In this document: piece after piece, positions 1 through 8,804 of the stretch
Position numbering within the stretch: the first letter of the stretch is position 1
Layout: each line of letters begins with the position of its first letter
Notes under the pieces: generated by a model
What the model saw: the letters and a program-made list of their open reading frames with translations, nothing else
What the model was told of the DNA's origin: nothing
The model's database searches: none
Translations under genes and position numbers: made by a program
Source: Salipiger profundus
GTDB taxonomy: Bacteria > Pseudomonadota > Alphaproteobacteria > Rhodobacterales > Rhodobacteraceae
Assembly: GCF_001969385.1 (NCBI RefSeq)
Contig: NZ_CP014796.1
Coordinates: 3,675,501 to 3,739,500 of the forward strand
Length of the DNA stretch: 64,000 bases
Direction: 5' to 3'

Positions 1-1536
1 AACCGCTCGGTGCCCGGCGCGCTGGAAAAGCTCGGCTACAGCTCGGCCGAGATCGAGGAGATCGTCGCCTACGCTGTGGGTCACGGATCGCTCGGCAACG
101 CGCCCGGCATCAACCACACGGCGCTGATCGGCCACGGCTTCGGGCCCGCGCAGATCGAAAAGGTCGAATCCGCGCTCGCCACCGCCTTCGACATCCGCTT
201 CGTCTTCAACCAGTGGACGCTGGGCGAGGAGTTCTGCCAGGAGGTGCTCGGCATCCCGGCGGAAAAACTCATCGACCCGACCTTCGACCTGCTGCGCCAC
301 CTTGGCTTTTCGAAGCAGGACATCGAGGCCGCCAACGACCACGTCTGCGGCACCATGACCCTCGAGGGCGCACCGCACCTCCGGGACGAGCACCTGTCGG
401 TCTTCGACTGCGCCAACCCCTGCGGCAAGAAGGGCAAGCGTTACCTCTCGGTGGAAAGCCACATCCACATGATGGCCGCCGCGCAGAGCTTCATCTCGGG
501 CGCGATCTCGAAGACGATCAACATGCCGAACGCCGCCACCGTCGAGGACTGCCAGGCCGCCTACGAGCTGTCGTGGTCGCTGGGGGTCAAGGCGAACGCG
601 CTCTACCGCGACGGCTCGAAGCTGAGCCAGCCGCTCGCCTCGGCGCTGATCGAGGATGACGACGACGCGCTCGAAGTGCTCGAGAGCGGCTCGCCGCAGG
701 AGAAGGCGCAGGTCATCGCCGAGAAGATCGTCGAAGAGGTGGTCATCAAGGAGGTTGTGCGGGCCGGTCGGACCAAGATGCCCGAGCGCCGCAAGGGCTA
801 CACCCAGAAGGCGGTTGTCGGAGGCCACAAGGTCTACCTGCGCACCGGCGAATACGAGGACGGCGCGCTTGGCGAGATCTTCATCGACATGCACAAGGAA
901 GGCGCGGGCTTCCGGGCGATGATGAACAACTTCGCCATCGCGGTGTCGGTCGGTCTGCAATACGGCGTGCCGCTCGAGGAGTTCGTCGACGCCTTCACCT
1001 TCACCAAGTTCGAGCCCGCGGGCATGGTGCAGGGCAACGACAGCATCAAGAACGCCACCTCGATCCTCGACTACATCTTCCGCGAGCTGGCGGTCAGCTA
1101 TCTCGACCGGACAGACCTTGCGCATGTGAAACCGTCGGGGGCGACCTTCGACGACCTCGGCCGCGGCGAGGAAGAGGGCGTGTCGAACGTCTCCGAGCTG
1201 TCCGAGACCACGGCGGCCCGGTCGATCGAGATGCTCAAGCAGATCTCGTCCACCGGTTACCTGCGCAAGCGGCTGCCGCAGGAACTCGTGGTGCTTCAGG
1301 GCGGTGCGCAGACCGGCACCCACGGGTCTGGCGCTGCACAGACCGCCGGTGCCGCGCAGAGCACGGTGGCGACGCTGTCGTCGTCGGGCTCGGCCATGGC
1401 GATGGATGCCCGTGCCAAAGCCCGGATGCAGGGCTACGAAGGCGAGGCCTGCGGCGAATGCGGCAACTACACGCTGGTGCGCAACGGCACCTGCATGAAG
1501 TGCAACACCTGCGGGTCGACCTCGGGCTGCAGCTGA
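1..1536 (+). CDS. nrdJ: Coenzyme B12-dependent (class II) ribonucleotide reductase, C-terminal part
   Basis: This is the carboxy-terminal 511 residues of adenosylcobalamin-dependent ribonucleotide reductase, which makes deoxyribonucleotides in the cytoplasm. The frame is open at base 1, so the start and most of the catalytic barrel lie outside the window. Visible parts are the end of the barrel (about residues 1-215, with a PNAATVEDC segment), a TSCPD-type domain (about 260-370), a low-complexity Ala/Ser/Gly linker, and a cysteine-rich tail with CGEC, CMKC and a final GCS. In class II enzymes that tail shuttles reducing equivalents to the active site. A stem-loop followed by T residues lies about 30 bases after the stop. 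Identity is secure; only the missing amino terminus limits the call. Confidence 0.95.
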   Translation, partial: NRSVPGALEKLGYSSAEIEEIVAYAVGHGSLGNAPGINHTALIGHGFGPAQIEKVESALATAFDIRFVFNQWTLGEEFCQEVLGIPAEKLIDPTFDLLRHLGFSKQDIEAANDHVCGTMTLEGAPHLRDEHLSVFDCANPCGKKGKRYLSVESHIHMMAAAQSFISGAISKTINMPNAATVEDCQAAYELSWSLGVKANALYRDGSKLSQPLASALIEDDDDALEVLESGSPQEKAQVIAEKIVEEVVIKEVVRAGRTKMPERRKGYTQKAVVGGHKVYLRTGEYEDGALGEIFIDMHKEGAGFRAMMNNFAIAVSVGLQYGVPLEEFVDAFTFTKFEPAGMVQGNDSIKNATSILDYIFRELAVSYLDRTDLAHVKPSGATFDDLGRGEEEGVSNVSELSETTAARSIEMLKQISSTGYLRKRLPQELVVLQGGAQTGTHGSGAAQTAGAAQSTVATLSSSGSAMAMDARAKARMQGYEGEACGECGNYTLVRNGTCMKCNTCGSTSGCS

Positions 1537-1565
1537 GCCACTCGCAAAGCAAGATGATGCAGAAA

Positions 1566-1590
1566 GGTCCCCGGACGCGGGGCCCTTTTT
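1566..1590 (+). terminator. Rho-independent terminator after nrdJ
   Basis: An 8-bp GC-rich stem with one mismatch and a 4-base loop (1566-1585) is followed by five T residues. It sits 30 bases after the nrdJ stop and just before the convergent gene at 1590-1931. Confidence 0.8.
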
Positions 1591-1931
1591 CATTTGATGG
1601 TCAGGCGCAACGTGAAGGGATCGTGGCTCGGCTTCCGGAACAGCTGGAAGACGTTGACCTGATAATCGCGGCGATCGGTGCCGAAGGTCAGCTCGTCGCG
1701 GCAGTCCGCGATGCCGGGGACCGTAAAGCAGGTGTTGTCGCTACCGAAGATCTGCAGGCGCGCGCTTTGGCCGGAACCGGCGCCGAAGGTGAAGCAACGG
1801 GGCTCACCGTCGATGACCTGGCCTTTGACCTCACCGGCAGATGCGCCCGGCGCGAAGCGGATTTCTGAGCAGGCGGCAGAGGCGGAGGACGCGGCGAGAA
1901 GGCCGCCGAGGAGCAGAAGAACAAGACGCAT
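1590..1931 (-). CDS. Small secreted protein of unknown function
   Basis: A 113-residue protein when started at the internal ATG (MRLVLL). That start gives a classic Sec signal peptide: a short basic end, a leucine-rich core and an ASA cleavage site around residue 20. The longer frame upstream (to 2015) would bury the signal peptide and was not used. The mature part (about 93 residues) has four cysteines, suggesting two disulfides in the periplasm, and is otherwise rich in small polar residues. I do not recognise a family. It converges on nrdJ and stands alone, with no partner gene suggesting a role. Confidence 0.65.
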   Translation of the reverse strand: MRLVLLLLGGLLAASSASAACSEIRFAPGASAGEVKGQVIDGEPRCFTFGAGSGQSARLQIFGSDNTCFTVPGIADCRDELTFGTDRRDYQVNVFQLFRKPSHDPFTLRLTIK

Positions 1932-2048
1932 GAGAAACGCTTTCGGGGATGTGGATGAAGAAAAGACTTGTTTGGAAGTGCCTCTAAAATCCCACGCATC
2001 CACGCGCCTGGTCAAGACCCTAAGAAACCGTTTGATCAGCGTACGAAA

Positions 2049-3560
2049 TCAAGAAATAGCCTGATCCTTCAGCGCCTTGCGGGTCACTTTTCCATTGGGG
2101 TTGCGGGGCAGGGCATCGACGCGCACGAAGGCCCTCGGTTGCTTGTAGCGCGCCAGCCGGTCGGCGGCGGCGGCCTTCAGCGCATCCTCATCGAGCTCTG
2201 ACTCGGCCACGTAGAAGGCGGCGATGATGCTGACGCCCTCCTTGATCGCGATGTCGGTGACGCCGATCTCGACGATGCCCGGCAGGTCGGCAAGCGCCGC
2301 CTCTACCTCGAGCGGAGAGACCCGGTAGCCGCCGGCGTTCATCATGTCATCCCCACGGCCGAGATAGGTGATCTCGCCCGTGTCATCCATCGCGCCTTGA
2401 TCCCCCGTCAGGAACCAGTCACCGGCAAAGCGGGCAGCGGTCTCCTCGGGCGCGCCGATGTAGCCCAGCATGAGGCCGGGGTCGGAGCGGTGAACGGCGA
2501 TCATGCCGGGTGTGCCTCGCTCGACCGGCAGGTGATCTTCGCCGAGGATGGCGACGCGACGTCCGGTTTGCGGACGACCAAGCGTGCCGGGCGTGACCGG
2601 ATGATCGGGCGAAGACGACACGAAGGTCGAGCATTCGGACATGCCGAAGGCCTCGTAGATCTCGGTGCTCGTGGCCTCGCGCCAAGCCTCGCGGATCGGT
2701 GCGGCCAGCTTCTCGCCGGCGGCAAGGCCGTGGCGCAGCTTCGGCATCGGCGGCACGGGATACTTCAGGAGTTGCCTGTAAACACCCGGAGCCGCTGCAA
2801 AAATGGTCGCGTCGTTACGCTTCAGAAGCAGCGGGATCTGTGCCGGGTCGGTGCCGGCGGCGGGGATCAACGCGGTCGCGCCCATCGTCCAAGGGTCCAT
2901 CAGACCGGTGCCCAGCGTATAGGTCCAGTTGAAAGCACCCGCGTGCAGCAGGCGGTCGCTCGGGCGCAGGCCGTACCAGCCCTGCATCATCATCTGTCGC
3001 GCCCATATGGCGCGATGCGCATGACCGACCGCGCGCGGCGTTCCCGAAGTGCCGGAGGTATAGATGATGTAGGCAAGCCGCCCTGGATCGCCCATGTCAT
3101 ATTCAGCGGGCGGCAGATCGTGCCAGCTTTCGAAATCCGCCGAGCCGAAAACGGGCAGGTCGGTTTCTGGGCACGCAATATCGTCACCGCGCAGAATTGC
3201 CTTGGGGCCGAGATGCGCGATCATGGGCGCGACCTCGCGCGCGGTGAGCTGCGAGGATGTCGGAACCGGCACCATTCCGGCAGCGATGGCACCGAGGTAG
3301 GCAATGGGAAAGTCGACGGTGTTGCCAAGCCGCAAGAGGACGCTATCCCCGGGCTCCAGCCCCGCCTGCAGAAGCCCCGTGGCGGTCCCGCGTACGGCCG
3401 CGGTCAGCCGTCCATAGGACCAGCGCGCGGCGCCGGTCGGCTTCACGACCGACAGGGCGATCTTGTCAGGCGTCGCCTCACCGGCTGCAAGGACGTGAGC
3501 GGCGAGGTTGAAGGGCTGGGGGCAGGGCGCGAACGGCCCTTCGTCGAATTCCGAGATCAT
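2049..3560 (-). CDS. AMP-forming acyl-CoA synthetase
   Basis: A 503-residue member of the ANL adenylating superfamily: it activates a carboxylic acid with ATP to an acyl-AMP and transfers it to CoA. All landmarks are present: the phosphate loop YTSGTSGTP (167-175), GMSE (306-309), TGD (385-387), the hinge GRGDD (401-405) and the acyl-adenylation lysine in NPNGK (Lys491). The layout most resembles the benzoate/aryl-CoA ligase and short-chain acyl-CoA synthetase group, but the substrate cannot be read from the sequence. It is transcribed divergently from the XRE-cupin regulator at 3626, with only 65 bases between them, so that regulator may control it. Confidence 0.85.
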   Translation of the reverse strand: MISEFDEGPFAPCPQPFNLAAHVLAAGEATPDKIALSVVKPTGAARWSYGRLTAAVRGTATGLLQAGLEPGDSVLLRLGNTVDFPIAYLGAIAAGMVPVPTSSQLTAREVAPMIAHLGPKAILRGDDIACPETDLPVFGSADFESWHDLPPAEYDMGDPGRLAYIIYTSGTSGTPRAVGHAHRAIWARQMMMQGWYGLRPSDRLLHAGAFNWTYTLGTGLMDPWTMGATALIPAAGTDPAQIPLLLKRNDATIFAAAPGVYRQLLKYPVPPMPKLRHGLAAGEKLAAPIREAWREATSTEIYEAFGMSECSTFVSSSPDHPVTPGTLGRPQTGRRVAILGEDHLPVERGTPGMIAVHRSDPGLMLGYIGAPEETAARFAGDWFLTGDQGAMDDTGEITYLGRGDDMMNAGGYRVSPLEVEAALADLPGIVEIGVTDIAIKEGVSIIAAFYVAESELDEDALKAAAADRLARYKQPRAFVRVDALPRNPNGKVTRKALKDQAIS

Positions 3561-3625
3561 GCAAAGGGATTAGGTCCGCGCGGGCGCTGTTGCAAGCCCG
3601 GGACCCCGGTCCTATAGGATTGCGC

Positions 3626-4246
3626 ATGTCGCGCGACCCCAAAACCCTGATCCGGCTGGCCCGGGAAACCGGCGAGGATGCCTCGGCCGAACCGCTTGAT
3701 CTGGGAGCGCGGGTGCGGGAACTGCGCAAGGCGCGCGATTGGACGCTCGAGCAGGCGGCAAAGCAGGCGGGGCTTGCGCGCAGCACGCTGTCGAAAATCG
3801 AAAATGGTCAGATGTCTCCGACCTTCGACGCGCTCAAGAAGCTCGCCGTGGGGCTCGGTATCGGCGTGCCGCAGCTGTTTACGCCCCCCAAAAAGGACCA
3901 GGTGTCGGGGCGCATGGTTCACACCCGCGACGGCGAAGGGCTTCATCAGGCGACGGTGACCTACGAGCACGAGCTGTTGGCCGAAAGCCTGACGAAGAAG
4001 AAGATGCTTCCCTACCGCGCGCGCGTGCGGGCACGGAGCATGGAAGAGTTCGACGGTTGGGTCCGCCACGACGGCGAGGAGTTCCTCTACGTCCTCACCG
4101 GGGTCATCCGGCTCTACACGGAGTTTTACGAACCCATCGAGATGAAACGAGGCGACAGCGCCTATTACGACGCGAGCATGGGCCACAACGTCGTCTCGGT
4201 CAGCCCCGAGGATGCGACGATCCTCTGGGTTACCTCGCTGGGCTGA
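3626..4246 (+). CDS. XRE-family regulator with C-terminal cupin domain
   Basis: A 206-residue DNA-binding protein. A lambda-repressor-like helix-turn-helix spans about residues 26-82 (recognition part LARSTLSKIENGQMSPTFD), and a cupin small-molecule sensor domain fills about 120-205 (HDGEEFLYVLTG and MKRGDSAYYD). The ATG at 3626 was chosen because it begins a compact MSRDPK terminus; an in-frame upstream start at 3590 would add 12 residues. Regulators of this HTH-cupin type commonly control the adjacent metabolic gene, here the divergent acyl-CoA synthetase. The effector is unknown. Confidence 0.85.
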   Translation: MSRDPKTLIRLARETGEDASAEPLDLGARVRELRKARDWTLEQAAKQAGLARSTLSKIENGQMSPTFDALKKLAVGLGIGVPQLFTPPKKDQVSGRMVHTRDGEGLHQATVTYEHELLAESLTKKKMLPYRARVRARSMEEFDGWVRHDGEEFLYVLTGVIRLYTEFYEPIEMKRGDSAYYDASMGHNVVSVSPEDATILWVTSLG

Positions 4247-4255
4247 ACGCCTGTT

Positions 4256-4510
4256 TCAGGCGACCTTCTGTCGGACCGGCTCGGGCAGGCTTTCGGCAAA
4301 GAACAGGTCCTGAACCTCGACCAGCGCTTCCGCGTAGGTCAGATCATGCCGCTCTGCTACATGCCGTGCCACGTGATCGAGATCGGGCGGCGGCGCTGAC
4401 AGGATGTCAGGGTCGGTGTCGGGGAAACGGTCCTGCAACCGCTGCGACGCGCGGTTCCAGTTCCGGGTGATGCGGTTCCAATCCATATAGCTCATACCTT
4501 CGCAACGCAT
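4256..4510 (-). CDS. Small CsbD-like protein
   Basis: An 84-residue acidic protein. The segment MDWNRITRNWNRASQRLQDRF resembles the opening of CsbD-type stress proteins, whose function is not known; the rest is unlike the standard CsbD repeat, so the assignment is tentative. The start at 4510 has a strong GGAGGG ribosome binding site seven bases upstream. The ATG eight codons later (MDWN) has a weaker GAAGG and is the alternative. It converges on the XRE-cupin gene, ten bases away, with no visible terminator between them. It lies beyond the terminator of the liv-type operon and is probably transcribed separately. Confidence 0.6.
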   Translation of the reverse strand: MRCEGMSYMDWNRITRNWNRASQRLQDRFPDTDPDILSAPPPDLDHVARHVAERHDLTYAEALVEVQDLFFAESLPEPVRQKVA

Positions 4511-4557
4511 GTCGCGTCCCTCCGTTCCGGTTGTCTGGACCGGAAGCGGAAACCCGC

Positions 4558-4587
4558 AAAAAAGCCGCGGGGCCGGGGCCCCGCGGC
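4558..4587 (-). terminator. Terminator of the branched-chain amino acid ABC operon
   Basis: A 9-bp perfect GC stem (GCCGCGGGG and CCCCGCGGC) with a short loop occupies 4564-4587 and is followed on the minus strand by six T residues (4558-4563). It lies 33 bases after the livM stop. Confidence 0.85.
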
Positions 4588-4619
4588 AGAATGCGTTGTG
4601 AAGTCTTAAGGTCGCCTTA

Positions 4620-5909
4620 TCAGCGCTCGGGCAAAAGCCCGCGCGGGGCGAACCGCAGCACCACCAGCAGGATCACCCCCATGGTCAGCAGCCGCATGTG
4701 CTGCACGCTGCCCAGAAGATGCGCCTTGATGGCCGAACCATCGGCCATGCCCGAGGTGACGACGCTCATCAGCCACTGGCCCATCGGCTCGACCTGCACC
4801 CAGAGGAACCAGATCAGGAAGCCGCCCAGCACCGCGCCAAGGTTGTTGCCCGACCCGCCGACGATCACCATCACCCAGATCAGGAAGGTGTAGCGCAGCG
4901 GCTGGTAGCTCGAAGGCGTGAGCTGTCCGTCGAGCGTGGTCATCATCGCGCCGGCGATGCCGCAGAGCACCGAGCCAAGGATGAACACCTGCAGGTGCCG
5001 CGCGGTGACATCCTTGCCCATCGCCTCGGCGGCTTCCTCGTTGTCGCGGATCGCGCGCATCATGCGGCCCCAGGGCGATTTCAGCGCAAGCTGAGCCAGC
5101 ACCAGAAGCACCACGAGAACCACGGTGAACAGCACCGAGTAGCCGAGCTTGACGTAGAGGGTCGAGGCAGTCGTCGGATCGAGCCCGAGCCCCGCCGCGC
5201 TCTCGACGAAGCCGGGGTCGTTCTGCAGGTCGATCTCGTAGGGCACCGGGCGCGGCAGGCCGATCACGTTCTTCACGCCGCGCGACAGCCAGTCCTCGTT
5301 CTTCAGCACCGCGATGATGATCTCGGCGATGCCCAGCGTGGCGATGGCGAGGTAGTCCGATCGCAGCCCCAGCGCGGTCTTGCCGATCACCCAGGCCACG
5401 CCCGCGGCGAGCAGGCCGCCCACCGGCCAGGCCAGCAGCACCGGCAGGCCGAGCCCGCCGAGGAAGCCGGTCGCGGCAGGGTCCACGGCCTCGACCGCCT
5501 CGACGCCGGGGTCGAGGATGGCGCGGTAGACGAAGAACCCCGCGATGGCGATCGCCGCCACGGCCCAGCCGCGGCGCCCCCGCCGCAGGCGTTTCCAGGC
5601 GGCCACGCAGGCGGCGATGGCGGCGAGCCCGAAGAGCAGCGCGCCCAGCACACGCCAGCCGCCGGCGGACCAGGCGGCGGGCACCGGCGTCTCCGAGGTC
5701 AGCACCACGGCAAGCCCGCCGAGCGCCACGAAGCCCATGACGCCCACGTTGAACAGCCCAGCGAGGCCCCATTGCAGGTTGACCCCCAGCGCCATGATCG
5801 CGCTCACCAGCCCCATGTTCAGGATGATCAGCGCAGAGTTCCAGCTCTGCATGAAGCCGGTGCCGAGGATCAGCACGGCGACGAGGGCGAAGAGACCGAG
5901 CGTCCTCAT
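4620..5909 (-). CDS. livM: Branched-chain amino acid ABC transporter permease LivM
   Basis: A 429-residue inner-membrane permease of the LivM type, one of two membrane subunits of a high-affinity branched-chain amino acid (or related substrate) importer. It has about ten hydrophobic segments and the family-typical sequence LRSDYLAIATLGIAEI; the cytoplasmic loop RAIRDNEEAAEAMGKD near residue 290 is the contact site for the ATPases. It is longer than many LivM proteins because of an insertion with extra helices around 75-145. The ATG at 5909 overlaps the livH stop by four bases (ATGA), indicating translational coupling. It is the last gene of the operon and is followed by a terminator. Confidence 0.9.
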   Translation of the reverse strand: MRTLGLFALVAVLILGTGFMQSWNSALIILNMGLVSAIMALGVNLQWGLAGLFNVGVMGFVALGGLAVVLTSETPVPAAWSAGGWRVLGALLFGLAAIAACVAAWKRLRRGRRGWAVAAIAIAGFFVYRAILDPGVEAVEAVDPAATGFLGGLGLPVLLAWPVGGLLAAGVAWVIGKTALGLRSDYLAIATLGIAEIIIAVLKNEDWLSRGVKNVIGLPRPVPYEIDLQNDPGFVESAAGLGLDPTTASTLYVKLGYSVLFTVVLVVLLVLAQLALKSPWGRMMRAIRDNEEAAEAMGKDVTARHLQVFILGSVLCGIAGAMMTTLDGQLTPSSYQPLRYTFLIWVMVIVGGSGNNLGAVLGGFLIWFLWVQVEPMGQWLMSVVTSGMADGSAIKAHLLGSVQHMRLLTMGVILLVVLRFAPRGLLPER

Positions 5910-6916
5910 ACCGATTTCCCCTTGAAGAGACCCGTGGGCCGGAACAGCAGCACGATGATCAGGATCACGAAGCTGACGGCGAACTTGTAGTCGGTGGACA
6001 TGAGCTGCACGAGTCCCGACGGCTCGAGGCTTTCGGGCAGCATGTAGGACAGCACCTTCTTCCACGCGTAGGTGATGCCGACCTCCGAGAAGGCGATGAT
6101 GAAGCCGCCCGCGATGGCGCCCAGAGGGCTGCCCAGGCCGCCGACGATGGCGCTTGCGAAGATCGGCAGCAGCAGCTGGAAGTAGGTGAACGGCTTGAAG
6201 CTCTTGTCGAGCCCGTAGAGCGTGCCGGCGACGGTCGCCAGCGCCGCGACGATCAGCCAGGTCACCATCACCACGCGTTCCGGGTTGATGCCGGAAAGCA
6301 GCGCCAGGTCCTCGTTGTCGGAATAGGCGCGCATGGATTTGCCGGTGCGGGTGTGGTTGAGGAACCAGAACAGCAGCGCCACGACGATCACCGCGGTGAT
6401 CAGCGTGATGCCCTGCGTCGACTTCAGGGCGAGCCCCTCGTCGAGGCCGGTCATCTCCTTGAACTGCCGGGCATTGATGATGAAGCGCTCACCATCGGCG
6501 AAACGCTGGTCGTCGGGGCCGATGATGAAGCGCGTCACGCCGTTGTAGATGAACATCACGCCCATCGACACGATCACGAGGATCACCGGCTTGGCCTTCT
6601 GCTCGCGGTAGAAGCGGTAGACGAAGCGGTCGGTGAGCAGCACCAGCAGCGCCGCCCCGGCGATGCCGGCGGGAATGGCGAGCAGGGCGGTCGGCAGCGG
6701 CCCGAGGCTCACGCCCATGGCCTGCAACCCCCATGTCGCGAGGATCGTCACCATGGTGCCGATCGCCATCGTGTCGCCATGGGCGAAGTTGGAGAACCGC
6801 AGGATGCCGTAGATCAGCGTCACCCCGAGCGCGCCGAGCGCAAGCTGGCTGCCGTAGGCGATCGCTGGGATCAGCACGAAGTTCGAAAGCGCCACGAGGG
6901 CGTTGAGGAAGTCCAT
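5906..6916 (-). CDS. livH: Branched-chain amino acid ABC transporter permease LivH
   Basis: A 336-residue inner-membrane permease, partner of LivM. It begins with a hydrophobic helix and carries the LivH landmark GVTLIYGILRFSNFAHGD near residue 30 and the ATPase-contact loop MRAYSDNEDLALLSGIN around 195-212. Near the C terminus, AIVGGLGSPLGAIAGG is typical of the family. It lies between livF (111 bases upstream) and livM (4-base overlap). Substrate range cannot be predicted beyond the branched-chain/hydrophobic amino acid family. Confidence 0.9.
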   Translation of the reverse strand: MDFLNALVALSNFVLIPAIAYGSQLALGALGVTLIYGILRFSNFAHGDTMAIGTMVTILATWGLQAMGVSLGPLPTALLAIPAGIAGAALLVLLTDRFVYRFYREQKAKPVILVIVSMGVMFIYNGVTRFIIGPDDQRFADGERFIINARQFKEMTGLDEGLALKSTQGITLITAVIVVALLFWFLNHTRTGKSMRAYSDNEDLALLSGINPERVVMVTWLIVAALATVAGTLYGLDKSFKPFTYFQLLLPIFASAIVGGLGSPLGAIAGGFIIAFSEVGITYAWKKVLSYMLPESLEPSGLVQLMSTDYKFAVSFVILIIVLLFRPTGLFKGKSV

Positions 6917-7027
6917 CAGGGCCGCCCTCCGCAGGGTCCGCTGCCGCGCGGGTCGTCCGCGAGCCGGCGGCAGGCCGGACCAAAGGTCGTTGTCATCTCG
7001 GAATACATCTCGTCGGGGCCTCCTCGC

Positions 7028-7852
7028 TCAGCCGCCAAGGAAGCTGCGGCGCACCTCGGCGTCGGCCAGCAGCTCCTTGCCGGTGCCGGTGTGGGCGTTA
7101 CGGCCCTGGACCAGCACGTAGCCCTTGTCGGCGATCTCCAGCGCCTGGCGCGCGTTCTGCTCGACCATCAGCACCGGCAGCCCGGTGCGGGCGACCTCGA
7201 TGATCCGGTCGAAGAGCTCGTCCATGACGATGGGGCTCACGCCGGCGGTGGGCTCGTCGAGCATCAGCACCTTGGGCTGGGTCATCAGCGCGCGGCCCAC
7301 GGCCACCTGCTGGCGCTGCCCGCCCGACAGCTCGCCCGCCGCCTGCCGGCGCTTTTCCTTCAGGATCGGGAACAGCTCGTAGACCTGGTCCATCGTGCTC
7401 CGGAAATCGTCGTCGCGGATGAAGGCCCCCATCTCGAGGTTCTCCTCGACGGTCATCGACGTGAAGATGTTGTGCGTCTGCGGCACGAAGCCCATGCCCT
7501 TGCGCACGCGCGCCTGCGGCGTGAGCTCGGTGATGTCCTCTCCGTCGAGCCGCACCGCGCCCTCGCGCAGCGACAGCATGCCGAAGACCGCCTTCATCGC
7601 GGTCGATTTGCCGGCCCCGTTGGGACCGACGATCACCGCGATCTCGCCGCGGTCGACGGCGATCGTGCAGGCGTGCAGGATGTCCGCGCCCCGACCGTAG
7701 CCGCCGGTCATCGCCTCACCGATCAGGAACGGACCCGCCGGCGCCGGATGCGCCTTGCCGCCCTCGTTCACCGGCATCGCGCTGCCCATGCCGTCCGCGT
7801 TGGCGATCGAGCGGTCGCGATTGCCGCGATCATCGTAAACGCCGCTGCTCAT
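7028..7852 (-). CDS. livF: Branched-chain amino acid ABC transporter ATP-binding protein LivF
   Basis: A 274-residue ATPase subunit. Walker A GPNGAGKST is at 76-84, the LSGGQ signature at 175-179 and Walker B VLMLDE at 195-200, followed by the LivF-typical PTAGVSPIVMDELF. About 45 residues precede the first beta strand, longer than usual for LivF, so the true start may be an internal ATG such as the one at residue 22, 26 or 48. The enzyme energises import together with LivG on the cytoplasmic face of LivH/LivM. It is separated from livG by 73 bases. Confidence 0.88.
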   Translation of the reverse strand: MSSGVYDDRGNRDRSIANADGMGSAMPVNEGGKAHPAPAGPFLIGEAMTGGYGRGADILHACTIAVDRGEIAVIVGPNGAGKSTAMKAVFGMLSLREGAVRLDGEDITELTPQARVRKGMGFVPQTHNIFTSMTVEENLEMGAFIRDDDFRSTMDQVYELFPILKEKRRQAAGELSGGQRQQVAVGRALMTQPKVLMLDEPTAGVSPIVMDELFDRIIEVARTGLPVLMVEQNARQALEIADKGYVLVQGRNAHTGTGKELLADAEVRRSFLGG

Positions 7853-7925
7853 GCGCCCGCCTCTTCTTCTCTTTGAAAATACCTCGGGGGTGTGGGGGCA
7901 GCGCCCCCACCGCGACGCGCAGGTC

Positions 7926-8705
7926 TCATCCCGCCGCCTCCTTGTTCTTGAGCCCGGTGCCCAGGTAGGCCTCGATCACCGCCTCGTCGGCCTTGATCTG
8001 GTCGAGCGTGCCCTCGGCCAGCTTCTTGCCCTCGGCCATGACGATGACCGGGTCGCAGATGCGGCCGATGAAATCCATGTCGTGTTCGATCACGCAGAAG
8101 GTGTAGCCGCGCTCCCGGTTGAGCCGGACGATGGTGTCCGCGATGGTGTTCAGCAGCGTCCGGTTCACGCCCGCGCCGACCTCGTCGAGAAACACGATCT
8201 TGGCGTCGACCATCATCGTGCGGCCGAGCTCCAGCAGCTTCTTCTGACCGCCGGACAGGTTTCCCGCCTTCTCGTCCTTGAGGTGCGAAATCGTCAGGAA
8301 ATCAAGAACCTCGTCGGCTTTCTTCAGAAGCGCCTCTTCCTCCTGCGCGATCCGTCCGCGGCCGAACCACGCGTTCCAGAGGCTCTCGCCCGCCTGCCGG
8401 CCGGGCACCATCATCAGGTTCTCGCGGCAGGTCATCGAGGAAAACTCGTGCGCGATCTGGAAGGTGCGCAGCAGGCCCTTGTGGAACAGCGTGTGCGGCG
8501 GCAGTCCCGTGATGTCCTCGCCATCCATGATGACGGTGCCGCTCGTGGGCGGCAGCGCCCCGGCGATCACGTTGAACAGCGTCGACTTGCCGGCGCCGTT
8601 CGGGCCGACCAGCCCGGTGATCGAGCCGTCGGCGATCTCGAGCGTCGCGCCGTCGACGGCGCGGAATCCGCCGAAATGGCGGTGCAGGTTTTCGACCCGG
8701 ATCAA
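7926..8705 (-). CDS. livG: Branched-chain amino acid ABC transporter ATP-binding protein LivG
   Basis: A 259-residue ATPase, the second nucleotide-binding subunit of the importer. Walker A GPNGAGKST lies at 34-42, the signature LSGGQ at 150-154 and Walker B IVFLDE at 170-175, followed by VGAGVN, the LivG counterpart of PxAGxN. Its carboxy end (VIVMAEGKKLAEGTLDQIKADEAVIEAYLG) carries the extra helix typical of LivG. It follows the binding-protein gene after 99 bases that contain a stem-loop, so its transcript level is probably lower than that of the binding protein. Confidence 0.92.
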   Translation of the reverse strand: MIRVENLHRHFGGFRAVDGATLEIADGSITGLVGPNGAGKSTLFNVIAGALPPTSGTVIMDGEDITGLPPHTLFHKGLLRTFQIAHEFSSMTCRENLMMVPGRQAGESLWNAWFGRGRIAQEEEALLKKADEVLDFLTISHLKDEKAGNLSGGQKKLLELGRTMMVDAKIVFLDEVGAGVNRTLLNTIADTIVRLNRERGYTFCVIEHDMDFIGRICDPVIVMAEGKKLAEGTLDQIKADEAVIEAYLGTGLKNKEAAG

Positions 8706-8754
8706 TGTCCCATCCCCATCGGCCCCTTTTGCGGTGCCTGTTCTCTAGTTGAAA

Positions 8755-8780
8755 CAGCCCGGGGATCATACCCCGGGCTG
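8755..8780 (-). other. Intra-operon stem-loop between binding-protein gene and livG
   Basis: A perfect 10-bp inverted repeat (CAGCCCGGGG / CCCCGGGCTG) with a 6-base loop lies 25 bases after the stop of the binding-protein gene. On the minus strand it is followed only by TTT, so it is more likely a leaky terminator or a 3'-end stabiliser that favours the binding protein over the membrane components. Confidence 0.75.
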
Positions 8781-8804
8781 CCCGTGATCAGTGCTGTGGC
8801 GTGT

